Of a DNA stretch of 64,000 nucleotides, positions 23,075-31,815 are shown in pieces. The translations under genes and the position numbers were made by a program. Source of the stretch: Oleiagrimonas sp963821885. GTDB lineage: Bacteria; Pseudomonadota; Gammaproteobacteria; Xanthomonadales; Rhodanobacteraceae. Below the pieces are notes generated by a model. That model did no database searches. It saw only the letters and a program-made list of their open reading frames with translations, and was not told the DNA's origin. Location of the stretch: the NCBI GenBank assembly GCA_963821885.1, contig CAWGFN010000001.1, positions 1-64,000 of the forward strand, in the 5' to 3' direction. Position 1 is the stretch's first letter. Each line of letters starts with the position of its first letter.

Positions 23075-24001
23075 TCACCGCGCCACCGGCAAGTCGCGGA
23101 TCGACCAGTCCTGGAAGGAGCCGTCATACAGCTGTGCGTCGATGCCGGCCAGGCGCGCGGCGAACACCACCGCGGTCGCCTGTTGGCCGATGTGGCAATA
23201 GACGATCACGTGGTCGCCGCGCTTGAACCCGGCATGGCGGAACAGGGCAAGCAGCTGGTCCCGGGTCTTGAAGCCAAGGTCGTCGTTGAAGACGCTGTTG
23301 AATGGCAGGTTGCGGGCGCCGGGGATGTGTCCGCGACGCAGGTGCGCACGGTCGCCACTCTGCTTGCTGCCGTCGTAATAGTCCGGCGTGCGTGCATCGA
23401 TCAGGACATAGCCGCGTTGCCGGGCATGCGCGCGCACGAAGGCCGCATCGACGATGGGCGCATGCAGGTGCAGCGGCCCCAGCGTGCCCGGCGCCGGCGT
23501 GGGCGTGGGCTGGTCGGTGACCGGATGGCCCTGGCGTCGCCACAACTGCATGTTGCCGTCCAGCAGCCGGGCGTGCGCGCCGAGTCCCGCCGCCTGCAGG
23601 GTGAACATGACCCGCGTGGCCGGCGACACCCAGTCGGTGCCGTAATACACGACGATCCGCGAATGGTCGCCGATGCCCAGCGCGGCCAGGCGCTTGCGCA
23701 GCACGGCCGCCGTCGGCATCTCCAGCGCCAGCTTGCCGTTGTCGGCATCGATGTCCGACAGCGTCACCAGGCGGGCGCCGGGGATGTGCGCGGCCTTGTA
23801 GGCCTTGGCATCGCCGACATGCAGCAGGACCAGATCCGGGTCATGCAGATGCCGCGCCAGCGCGGCGCTCGTGATCAGCAGGTGGCTGCGGACAGACGCG
23901 GTGTCGACCCGGGGGCTGTCGGCGTGGGTGGGGCGGGCGGCCGTGGCTCCGCCATGCATTATGGCGGCAAGCGCGAGGCTTGCCAGGAACAGGATGCGCA
24001 T
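23075..24001 (-). CDS. periplasmic two-domain rhodanese (thiosulfate/3-mercaptopyruvate sulfurtransferase)
   Basis: 308 residues from ATG 24001, with CGGAG upstream, starting with a signal peptide (ILFLASLALAAIMHGGATA). Two rhodanese domains follow. The N-terminal one has RIVVYYGTDW where the active cysteine would be, so it is structural. The C-terminal one has the active loop VIVYCHIGQQAT with the catalytic Cys. Landmarks HIPGARL and GHIPGARNLPF mark each domain. The enzyme should transfer sulfane sulfur from thiosulfate or mercaptopyruvate to an acceptor such as cyanide or a thiol, here in the periplasm. Confidence 0.92.
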   Translation of the reverse strand: MRILFLASLALAAIMHGGATAARPTHADSPRVDTASVRSHLLITSAALARHLHDPDLVLLHVGDAKAYKAAHIPGARLVTLSDIDADNGKLALEMPTAAVLRKRLAALGIGDHSRIVVYYGTDWVSPATRVMFTLQAAGLGAHARLLDGNMQLWRRQGHPVTDQPTPTPAPGTLGPLHLHAPIVDAAFVRAHARQRGYVLIDARTPDYYDGSKQSGDRAHLRRGHIPGARNLPFNSVFNDDLGFKTRDQLLALFRHAGFKRGDHVIVYCHIGQQATAVVFAARLAGIDAQLYDGSFQDWSIRDLPVAR

Positions 24002-24153
24002 GATGACTCCGATGTTCGACGGTGCAACAGGTATACGCCGCCGCGGCGTCGGGTAGAACCGGCAGGCGACGAGGCGTCCGGGCATGCGATGAATCGTCCC
24101 TGCGGCCGATGAATCGTGAGCGTTCGCTTCGTGCATTTGCTAGCTTGACCGCC

Positions 24154-25356
24154 ATGGCAATCCACACCGAAAAGCTGCATGCCCAGCTGCCGCGGGACGT
24201 GCTGTCCGGTCTCGGCGGATGGACGCGCTATCAACGCTATCGTCCATTCACGTGGCCGTGGTTGATCCGGCGCGGCTATGTGTTCTGGCCCGCTGTCGCT
24301 GCTGGCGGGGGCCGCCTTCGCGGCCTGGCATGCCTCGGGCATGGACGCCTGGGGCGACTGGCCCGGCCTGGCCTGGCGCGCGGGCCTGGCGGCGCTGCTG
24401 ACCGCCTCGGCGGGACCGGCGCTGGCCACCGGGGTCCGCTACCTGCGCCTGCCTCGCGGGCTGGAGCGCGCGCTGGTCGTGCTGTCGATCCTGCTGGGCC
24501 TGTGGATCGGCTACGTGGCGCTGGCCCGGGTGGCCGCCTACCACGCCCATCTGATGCAGGCCTTTGCCGGGCGCGACATGTCGGTCAGTTTCCTCGGCCA
24601 GGCCATGTCGCGTTTCTTCGGTGCCACCGTCAACGCCTCGACCTTTGCCCTGATCGTCGCCGGTGGCGGCCTGGCCGCGGTCTATTACCTGGGCGAGCAA
24701 CGCCGGATCAACCAGTACGCCGCGCGGCGCGACCTGGAGGCGATGCGCGCTGCAGCGCGATGCCGCCGACCAGCGCCTGGCGGTGCTGCAGGCGCAGGTC
24801 GAACCGCATTTCCTGTTCAACACACTGGCCTCGGTGCGCTCGCTGATCGCCGAGGAACCCGAGCGCGCGGCGCGGACCATCGATGCGCTGGCCACGTACC
24901 TGCGCGCCACCCTGCCACGCCTGCGTTCCGGCGGGCATCGAGGATGCGACGCTCGGGCGCCAGCTCGACCTGTGCCGCGACTATCTCCAGCTGATGAACA
25001 TCCGCATGGCCGGGCGCATGCACATCCGCATCGACGCCGACGATGCGGTGCGCGCGCTGCCGTTCCCGCCGCTCATCCTGCTGACCCTGGTCGAGAATGC
25101 GGTCACCCATGGTGTCGAGCCCAAGCCCGGCGCCTGCACCGTCGCGATCACCGCCGGGGTCGCCGATGGCATGCTGACCGTGGCCATCGAGGACGACGGC
25201 GCGGGCCTGTCGCCGGGCACCACGCCCGGCCTCGGGCTGGCCAATGTGCGTGCCCAGCTCAAGGGGCGGTTCGGCGACCGCGCGTCCCTCGAGGTCGTTT
25301 CGCGCCCCGACGGCGGCGTGCGCGCGAGCATCGGCGTGCCGGTGGGGTCCCCGTGA
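24154..25356 (+). pseudogene. LytS-type sensor histidine kinase, interrupted by three frameshifts
   Basis: From ATG 24154 (MAIHTEKLHAQLPRDVLSG) the protein passes through three frames. Each change is mended by removing one base: in CCC at 24289-24291, near 24745-24752, and near 24928-24932. The repaired protein of about 399 residues has several membrane segments (LLAGAAFAAWHASGM, ALLTASAGPALATGV, ALVVLSILLGLWIGYVAL, ASTFALIVAGGGLAAVYYLG). It continues with a coiled linker, the His_kinase H-box QVEPHFLFNTLASVRSLI, and the HATPase parts LVENAVTHG, EDDGAGL and GLGLANVRAQL. It overlaps the response regulator gene by four bases (GTGA). All catalytic motifs are intact, so assembly error is as likely as decay. 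Confidence 0.85.
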
Positions 25357-26108
25357 TCGACGCGCCAACCACCGCCGTCATCGCCGAGGACGAGGCTCCG
25401 CAGCGCCGTGAATTGCGCGGCATGCTGGCCGCGCTGTGGCCGGAACTCCACATCGTCGCCGAGTGCGAGGACGGCCCCGCCGCCTTGCAGGCCTGCGTGT
25501 CGCACGCCCCGGACATCGCCTTCCTGGACATCCGCATGCCGGGCCTGAGCGGACTGGACGTGGCGCGTGGCGTCGGCGAGCACACGCGAGTCGTCTTCAT
25601 CACCGCCTATGACGAATTCGCGGTGACCGCGTTCGAGGCGGGCGCGCTCGATTACCTGCTCAAGCCGCTCGATGCCGATCGACTGCGCACCACCATCGAA
25701 CGCCTTCAGGCGCGTCCGCCGGTCCGCCGCGCGGACCTGGTGGCCGCGATCAACGCGCTCGCCGGAAAGCTCGCGCCGCGGCAGGCGATCACCTGGATCA
25801 CGGCAAGCCTCGGCGACAAGGTCACGATGATCCATATCGACGACGTCATCAGCTTCCAGGCCGACGACAAATACACGCGGGTGGACACGGCCAGCGACAG
25901 CGCCTACATCCGCACGCCGCTCAAGGAACTGATGCTCAAGCTCGACCCCGACGTGTTCTGGCGCGTGCACCGCAACGCCATCGTGCGGGTGGCGGCGATC
26001 GAGCAGGTCAGGCCCGATGGCGACGGCCGCTTGCTGCTGCGGATAAGGGGGCAATCGACGCCGCTGCGGGTGAGCGACACGTTTCGCCACCTGTTCCGGG
26101 CGATGTAG
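25353..26108 (+). CDS. LytTR-family response regulator
   Basis: 251 residues starting at GTG 25353, inside the stop of the kinase gene. The receiver domain has the acidic pair Glu12/Asp13 and phosphoacceptor Asp59 in FLDIRMPG, then FITAYDEFA and YLLKPLDADRL with the conserved Lys. After a linker the C-terminal LytTR DNA-binding domain runs from about 145 (DKVTMIHIDDVISFQADDKY, VFWRVHRNAIV). It would be phosphorylated by the LytS-type kinase encoded just upstream. Regulators of this type control cell-envelope, virulence or metabolic genes. The target here is unknown. Confidence 0.94.
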   Translation: MIDAPTTAVIAEDEAPQRRELRGMLAALWPELHIVAECEDGPAALQACVSHAPDIAFLDIRMPGLSGLDVARGVGEHTRVVFITAYDEFAVTAFEAGALDYLLKPLDADRLRTTIERLQARPPVRRADLVAAINALAGKLAPRQAITWITASLGDKVTMIHIDDVISFQADDKYTRVDTASDSAYIRTPLKELMLKLDPDVFWRVHRNAIVRVAAIEQVRPDGDGRLLLRIRGQSTPLRVSDTFRHLFRAM

Positions 26109-26145
26109 CTTCGCGCGCAGCGATGCGCCGGAATGCGGTTGGCGC

Positions 26146-27735
26146 CTAGTCGTCGCCCAGGGAGCGCAGCACGTCCAGCACGTCCCAGCAGGCCGTCCGG
26201 TTCGGTGAGTTGCGCGACCACTTGCGCATTTCCTCGACGAATTTTTCCAGGATGTCCTGCGCGTCGATCTCCCGCGCCCGCCGGATCTCGCGCCGGGCCG
26301 CCGCGGTGTCGCCCAGGCCGGCATGCGCCCAGGCGCAGGTCAGGTGGGGCTGGTAGTACTGCGGCGTGCGTTCGACGGCCTGCCGACCGCCGTGCAGGCC
26401 CTGGGTGTAGTCCAGCATGAACAGGTGGCCGGTGGCGCGGTAGGTGGCCCACAGGCCGAAGCGCGGATGGTGCGGCGCGCGCGCCTCGGCGGTTTCGATC
26501 AGACCGATGCCGGCTGGGTCGGCATGGCGCAGACAGTGTTGCCAGCCGAGCACGGCCAGCGCATGCGCGTCATTGGGGTTGCGTGCCGTGGCCAGCTCCA
26601 GGTGCCGGATGGCCTCGTCGGGGCGGTGGAACATGGTCGCCACGATGCCGGCGTCCGCGCGCACCTCCGGGTCGCTGGGCGCGGCCTCCAGGGCCTGCGC
26701 GATCAACGCGTCGGCCTGGGCGATGGTCGCGTCGGGATCCTCGGCCCACTGGCTGACCACGTTCTGGCTCAGTTGCACCGCGAGCGCGGCGCGGGTGATC
26801 GGGTCGTCGGGCTCGATCTCCAGCGCCTCGCGCAGCATGGCGACGATCCGCCTGGCGTTCTCGCATCCGTAGTTGGCGCGCAGCGCGTCGGCCGCCAGGA
26901 CCCGCTCGTAGGCCGAGAGATTGAAGCGGCCGGTGCGGCGCACGCGGACGGGCTGGGTGGCATTGACCTTGACGGTGATCGCCGTGGTGATGCTGTGGAC
27001 CACGTCTTCCTGGACCTGGAAGAACCGCTCGATGGCCGTTTCGTATTTCTCCGCCCACAGCAACACATCCTCGGCGGCATCGACCAGGTCGACGCGTATC
27101 CGGACGGTGTCCTCGTACTGCACCAGTGTCGTGGAGACGATGAAGCGGGCATGCAGTGCCTTGCCGGCCGCGACCAGGTCCGACGTGTCCGCGCCATGGC
27201 GCACGGCGGTGCTGTACGGGGTCACGCGATAGTGCGGGGTGCGCGACAGCAGCATGGTCAGGTCGCGGGTCAGGCCGTCGGAGAGCAGCTTGCCACGGGC
27301 ATGCGGCGAGACATCGGCCACCGGCAGGACCGCCACGGAAAACGGCGGGAAACGGGTGTTCTCGGGAGGCGGCGCGGGCGTGGCCGGGTCCGCGTCCCAG
27401 ACTTCCGCGTCCAGCCGGTATCCGAGCTTGGACACGGTCCGCACGACGCCGGCCGCCACGGCCACGCGCTTCAATGCCTTGCGCAGCTGGTAGACGATGC
27501 GCGTCAGGCTCTCGTCGCTGGCGGAGACTCCGGTCCAGATCCGCGCCACCAATTCGTCGCGCGTCCACAGCTGGCCCGGTCGTTCCGACAGCGCCACCAG
27601 CAGGGCCATGACCTTGGGTTCGATGCGGCAGGTGGACTTCGGGCCGCTGATGCGCAGGGCGCTCGGCTCGATGAGCGCACCGTTCACGTGGAACGGGGCG
27701 CGAGAATCGTCCGAATGGTTGCCGGAATCCCCCAT
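26146..27735 (-). CDS. CadC/OmpR-type winged-helix regulator with TPR domain
   Basis: 529 residues. An N-terminal OmpR/PhoB-type winged helix lies at about 15-110 (RIEPKVMALLVALSERPGQLWTRDELVARIW, then RTVSKLGYRL in the wing). A middle domain like the periplasmic or cytoplasmic module of adenylate-cyclase-type regulators follows (FSVAVLPVADVSPHARGKLLSDGLTRDL). The C-terminal half consists of TPR helices (LEIEPDDPITRAALAVQLSQ, TARNPNDAHALAVLGWQHC). No transmembrane segment is visible, unlike classical CadC. It lies convergent to the LytTR regulator with a 37-base gap. Its signal and targets are unknown. Confidence 0.88.
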   Translation of the reverse strand: MGDSGNHSDDSRAPFHVNGALIEPSALRISGPKSTCRIEPKVMALLVALSERPGQLWTRDELVARIWTGVSASDESLTRIVYQLRKALKRVAVAAGVVRTVSKLGYRLDAEVWDADPATPAPPPENTRFPPFSVAVLPVADVSPHARGKLLSDGLTRDLTMLLSRTPHYRVTPYSTAVRHGADTSDLVAAGKALHARFIVSTTLVQYEDTVRIRVDLVDAAEDVLLWAEKYETAIERFFQVQEDVVHSITTAITVKVNATQPVRVRRTGRFNLSAYERVLAADALRANYGCENARRIVAMLREALEIEPDDPITRAALAVQLSQNVVSQWAEDPDATIAQADALIAQALEAAPSDPEVRADAGIVATMFHRPDEAIRHLELATARNPNDAHALAVLGWQHCLRHADPAGIGLIETAEARAPHHPRFGLWATYRATGHLFMLDYTQGLHGGRQAVERTPQYYQPHLTCAWAHAGLGDTAAARREIRRAREIDAQDILEKFVEEMRKWSRNSPNRTACWDVLDVLRSLGDD

Positions 27736-28095
27736 GGCTCAGCACGTTAGCACGACGGCGCGCCTTTCATCATAAAAAAATCATGCGAGCGTCAGGACGC
27801 CCATCCGGCGGCGTTCTACCTTCGATGCCGATCCGCCGCTGTGACAGCCCGGGCTGCAACGCGAGCGGAGACAACCGAGGCACGCATGCAGACCGGCCGG
27901 CTTGTCGGGACCGTGCAGCGGGCAAGGGGGAAACGATGGGAGTGCTAATGGACAAGCGACACGACCCGGCCACCGGCACCAGGGGCGGGACCCGGAGCGC
28001 ATCGACCTTGATGTAAGGCCGGGAATGCATCGAAGGGCGGGCCGCGGGGCGGTGCAGGGGCCCATCTCCAGCATACTGATTCAAAAGGGATTTCC
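27736..28095. other. intergenic region with no recognised feature
   Basis: Divergent spacer holding the promoters of the TPR regulator and the acyltransferase. No gene or repeat was found. AAGGGA at 28085-28090 is the ribosome binding site of the acyltransferase. Confidence 0.4.
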
Positions 28096-29421
28096 ATGCC
28101 AATTGCAGCGACATCCGGTCCTCGGTTCGCCTCCTGCTTCAACATCAGGCAGAACTGGGAACATCTCGCCCGGCGACCCGACTTCCGGCAGCCGGTCGTC
28201 GACGGCGTGCGCGCCATTGCCGTGCTGTGGGTCGTCGTGCTGCACATGTTCTGGTTCCAGTCGCGGTTCTTCCCGGCGCAGGTCCACGCGATTTTTTCCG
28301 GCCCGGCCACGGCCTGGATCGGCACCGGCGCGCTCGGCGTCGACCTGTTCTTCGTCATCAGCGGGTTCCTGATCGGCTCCATCCTGTTCGGCGAGTTCAG
28401 CACGTCCGGCGGCATCGTGCTGCCCCGGTTCTATGTGCGCCGCTTCCTGCGCCTGATTCCTGTGTACGTGGTGGTCATGGGCCTGGGTGTGTACTTCATG
28501 TCGGGCCACAACGTCCGGAACTTCTGGGCCAACGTCCTCTACATCAACAATTTCCTGCCGATCTCCAGGCAATACGTTGGATGGTGCTGGTCGCTGGCGA
28601 TCGAGGAACAGTTCTACCTGATCTTTCCGGCCTTCGTCCTTTTGTTCATGGGGTTGGGCAGGGGGCGCTTGCGGTTCCTGGTCGGGCTGATGGGCCTGTC
28701 GGTGGTCATTCGCTTCAGCGTCCTGCATGCCACGGGTCTGGCGCAGCCCTTCCACATCACGGCGGATGATCCTCATTTCGGACCCTACTTCGACACGATC
28801 TACGACAAGCCGTGGATGCGCTACGGCGGTCTGTTGGCCGGCGCTACCGGGGCCTATCTCAACACGTTCCATGCAGGGCGCGTGCAGCAATTCTTCTCGC
28901 GCACGGGGCGGGTCACGGCGATCGCCATCGCCTGTCTCCTGGTCATGGCACACATCGCCTACACGCCGCCGAGCTCGGATTTCATCCGGCGCATCCCCCA
29001 ACTTGCGCGTGAGATCTGGTTTGCCGTCGATCGCGACGTGTTCTCGCTGGCCACCATCTTCCTGATCCTGGCTGCCATCCACACGCCCCGGCTGTTCGGC
29101 GGCGGACTGCGCCGCTTCCTGTCCTGGAAGGGCTTCTTCCCGGTCGCGCAGATTTCCTATTCCTTGTACATGGTCCACGAGATGGTCTTCTACTGGCTGT
29201 TCCCCAGGCTGGTGCCGGTCCTCAAGCCGCGCCTCGGGGTCGACGCCACCCTTTATGTGGATGCCGCCCTGGGCGTGGTCATCGCGTTGGCCATGGCCTG
29301 CACGCTGTACGTGCTGGTGGAGCGGCCGAGCATGCGCATGCGCTCGCACCCGGCGGTGCTGCGGTTCATCGAGCGGCTGCGGCGTTCCGACAAGGCCGAC
29401 GCCATAAGCCAGGGAGTCTGA
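28096..29421 (+). CDS. membrane acyltransferase 3 family protein
   Basis: 441 residues with about ten hydrophobic segments. The acyltransferase 3 (OafA/NodX-like) hallmarks are DGVRAIAVLWVVVLHMFWF with the conserved His, GVDLFFVISGFLIG, the RFYVRRFLRLIPVYVVV helix with two Arg, and a later EEQFYLIFP segment. These enzymes move acetyl or other acyl groups from a cytoplasmic donor to exported polysaccharide, lipid A or peptidoglycan. No glycan cluster lies nearby, so the acceptor is unknown. The transporter genes start 148 bases downstream. Confidence 0.93.
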   Translation: MPIAATSGPRFASCFNIRQNWEHLARRPDFRQPVVDGVRAIAVLWVVVLHMFWFQSRFFPAQVHAIFSGPATAWIGTGALGVDLFFVISGFLIGSILFGEFSTSGGIVLPRFYVRRFLRLIPVYVVVMGLGVYFMSGHNVRNFWANVLYINNFLPISRQYVGWCWSLAIEEQFYLIFPAFVLLFMGLGRGRLRFLVGLMGLSVVIRFSVLHATGLAQPFHITADDPHFGPYFDTIYDKPWMRYGGLLAGATGAYLNTFHAGRVQQFFSRTGRVTAIAIACLLVMAHIAYTPPSSDFIRRIPQLAREIWFAVDRDVFSLATIFLILAAIHTPRLFGGGLRRFLSWKGFFPVAQISYSLYMVHEMVFYWLFPRLVPVLKPRLGVDATLYVDAALGVVIALAMACTLYVLVERPSMRMRSHPAVLRFIERLRRSDKADAISQGV

Positions 29422-29494
29422 GCGAAAACGCACGTCACTCGATGAACAGACGCGGCCGCCCGTGCTCTTTTGCGCAGCAATGGCCAACCCGGCG

Positions 29495-29552
29495 GGACAA
29501 AGGGGACCGACACATGACAAACAGTGCCAGCGACAACTTGGGTGCGAGTACA
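29495..29552 (+). pseudogene. relic of the 5' end of a paralogue of the membrane protein at 30971
   Basis: The stretch GGGGACCGACACATGACA... and its continuation GTGCCAGCGACAACTTG match the start region of the gene at 30971 (GGGGATCGACCCATGAAC..., GTGTCAGCGACAACTTG). Both read MxxxxSDNL. The frame here stops after 19 codons. It may be a remnant start region of a duplicated copy, or a short leader in front of the MHS porter. Confidence 0.5.
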
Positions 29553-29569
29553 TACCGGAGGCTGGGGTC

Positions 29570-30943
29570 GTGACGCTTGCCGATACCGCGCTGCCCGTCA
29601 GCAAACGCCCGCCCCCCTTGCGGCATGCGGTGGCGGTGTTTGCCGGCAACGGTCTGGAGTTCTACGACTTCGTGACCTATGCCTTCTTCGCGGTCTACAT
29701 CGGACGCACCTTCTTTCCCTCGACCGACGCCAGCCTGTCCTTGCTGGGCTCGCTGGGCACCTTCGGCGCCGGCTTCATCACCCGTCCCGTCGGCGCCATG
29801 ATCCTGGGACCCCTGGGCGATCGCATCGGCCGCAAGCCGGTCATGCTGCTGACCTTCTTGCTGATGGGCATCGGTGTCGCCGGTCTGTGCCTGACGCCGT
29901 CCTACGCGCGCATCGGCGTCGCCGCGCCGATCCTGGTGCTGGTGTTCCGGCTGATCCAGGGTTTTGCCCTGGGTGGCGAAGTCGGGCCGTCCACGGCCTA
30001 CATGATCGAATGCGCGCCTCCGCACCGGCGCGGCCTGTACGGCGCCATGCAGTTGTTTACCCAGAGTGCCTCGACCGTTGTGGCCGGCATCGTCGGCTTC
30101 GCGCTGGCCGTGCACCTGAGTGACCAACAACTGCAGGACTGGGGCTGGCGCGCTGCGATGGGGCTGGGCGTTTTGATCATCCCGTTCGGCCTGTGGCTGC
30201 GCAGCCGCCTGACCGAAACCATGCCGCCGGCGCCGGTGCACCGGAACGTTTCGAAAGCCAGACCTGCCCGGCCGCCGCTGCGCGCACGCCTCGCGCCACA
30301 CCTGCGCGTGATCGCCTGCGGCCTGCTGATCCTGACGGCCGGGACCATCGGTGGCTACACCGTCGGCTACATGACCACCTACGCGCTCGCAAGCCTGCAC
30401 CTTTCCAGCACGATCGCCTTCGGCACGGTGATCGTCAGCGGTTCGGCCGGCATGCTGATGGCCCTCGCCGGCGGTTGGCTGTCGGACCGTTTCGGGCGCA
30501 AGCCGGTGATGCTGCTGGCGTCGCTCGCGCTGGCAGTACTGATCGTGCCCGCCTTCTGGCTGATCAACCACTGGCCGGGCCGGGCCACGCTGTATTCGGC
30601 CAGCGCCTTGCTTTCGATGCTGCTGTACCTGGGCACCGTCCCGGTCCTGACGATGCTGTCCGAACAGCTTCCGATGCGCATGCGCTGCGGCGCGGTGGCC
30701 ATCGTCTACGCCTTCGCCATTTCCCTCTTCGGCGGCTCCACCCAGTTCATGGAAACCTGGCTGATCCGCGTCACCGGAAGCACCATGGCGCCGGCCTGGT
30801 ACTGGCTGGGTGCCGCGCTGGTGGGCCTTGCTGCCGTCGTGATGACCCACGAATCGGCGCCGGTCCGCATGAAGGCGGTGGATGCGGTGAGCAAGGAAAC
30901 CAGAGAAACGGTGTCCGGCGAAACGGTGTCCGGGTTCATTTGA
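29570..30943 (+). CDS. MFS transporter, metabolite:H+ symporter (MHS) type
   Basis: 457 residues from GTG 29570, chosen because CCGGAGG lies about 8 bases upstream; the frame extends further but without character. Twelve membrane segments are visible. MHS-family signs are FAGNGLEFYDFVTYAFFAVYIG in the first helix, GPLGDRIGRKPVMLLTFLLMG as loop 2-3 motif, FALGGEVGPSTAYMIECAP in helix 5, and GGWLSDRFGRKPVML in loop 8-9. Such porters import dicarboxylates, sugar acids, betaines or shikimate with protons. It is the first of four closely spaced membrane protein genes. Confidence 0.92.
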   Translation: MTLADTALPVSKRPPPLRHAVAVFAGNGLEFYDFVTYAFFAVYIGRTFFPSTDASLSLLGSLGTFGAGFITRPVGAMILGPLGDRIGRKPVMLLTFLLMGIGVAGLCLTPSYARIGVAAPILVLVFRLIQGFALGGEVGPSTAYMIECAPPHRRGLYGAMQLFTQSASTVVAGIVGFALAVHLSDQQLQDWGWRAAMGLGVLIIPFGLWLRSRLTETMPPAPVHRNVSKARPARPPLRARLAPHLRVIACGLLILTAGTIGGYTVGYMTTYALASLHLSSTIAFGTVIVSGSAGMLMALAGGWLSDRFGRKPVMLLASLALAVLIVPAFWLINHWPGRATLYSASALLSMLLYLGTVPVLTMLSEQLPMRMRCGAVAIVYAFAISLFGGSTQFMETWLIRVTGSTMAPAWYWLGAALVGLAAVVMTHESAPVRMKAVDAVSKETRETVSGETVSGFI

Positions 30944-30970
30944 GCGTGGCATGAGACAGGGGATCGACCC

Positions 30971-31780
30971 ATGAACATCGGTGTCAGCGACAACTTGAAC
31001 GTGAAGGGCCCATCCAGGCAGGTCGACTGGGGGCCTGCAGCCTTCGCCCGTACGCACCCGTGGGACCGCAACTTCTATCTGCTGATGGTTGGCCTCATTT
31101 GGCTGGGCATCGGAATGGGCTTCGGACCCGAGATCGCGCATCGCCTGCACACCCATGCACGGCCGTACCCGGCGATCGTCCACATCCACGCCGTGACGTT
31201 CGTCACCTGGCTGTGTCTGCTGACTGCCCAGGTCGTACTGGTGCGGACCCGGCGCACGGACCTGCACATGAAGCTGGGCATGGCGGGCATGTACCTGTCA
31301 CCGGCGATGGTCCTGCTTGGCGTGGCGACCGCGGTGGCGGTCGATCGCCTTCACGTCGGCATGCCCGGGTCCGACACGGCCTTCCTGAGCATCCAGCTGG
31401 CCGACCTGCTCAACTTCGCGGTGCTGGCGTCGGCCGCCTTCGCATTGCGGCGCACGCCCTCCGCGCACAAGCGGCTCATCATCCTGGCAACGATCTTCGT
31501 CGCCAATGCCGGCTTTGCCCGCTGGTGGGAAGGTCCGATCCTGCATGGGGTGACCCAGCACCATGGCGTGCCCGGTTTCTGGGCCTATGCCGCGGGACTG
31601 TTCCTCAGCGACTTTCTTCTCGTGATGCTGGTGGGCGTTTACGACCTGCTCACGCGGCGCCGCCTGCATCCGGCCTTCATCTATGGCGCATCGTTCGGTC
31701 TGCTGGTCGATGCGATGGCCATCGGGCTGTACGTCAGCCCGTGGTGGAAGCCCGTCGCGGTTCGGCTGATCGGGATGTGA
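30971..31780 (+). CDS. multipass membrane protein of unknown function
   Basis: 269 residues with seven or so hydrophobic segments. Starts MNIGVSDNLNVKGP and has a WDRNFYLLMVGLIWLG first helix. Histidine-rich spots lie near membrane ends: EIAHRLHTHARPYP, AIVHIHAVTFVTWL, DLHMKLGMAG, HGVTQHHGVPG. Paired histidines in helices can bind haem or metal, but no family is recognised with certainty. The gene lies 27 bases after the MHS porter and 35 before the APC permease, so it belongs to the same transcript. Fragments resembling its two ends occur at 29495 and 34679, which points to a lost duplicate. Confidence 0.82.
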   Translation: MNIGVSDNLNVKGPSRQVDWGPAAFARTHPWDRNFYLLMVGLIWLGIGMGFGPEIAHRLHTHARPYPAIVHIHAVTFVTWLCLLTAQVVLVRTRRTDLHMKLGMAGMYLSPAMVLLGVATAVAVDRLHVGMPGSDTAFLSIQLADLLNFAVLASAAFALRRTPSAHKRLIILATIFVANAGFARWWEGPILHGVTQHHGVPGFWAYAAGLFLSDFLLVMLVGVYDLLTRRRLHPAFIYGASFGLLVDAMAIGLYVSPWWKPVAVRLIGM

Positions 31781-31815
31781 CGGGGATGTCGACACACGGG
31801 CAAGGAGAGCGTGTC

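Noticed and set aside
29514..29572. 19-codon ORF MTNSASDNLGAST as a functional gene
   Set aside because: It fits better as a relic of the start of the 30971 gene family or as a leader; no independent evidence for a product.
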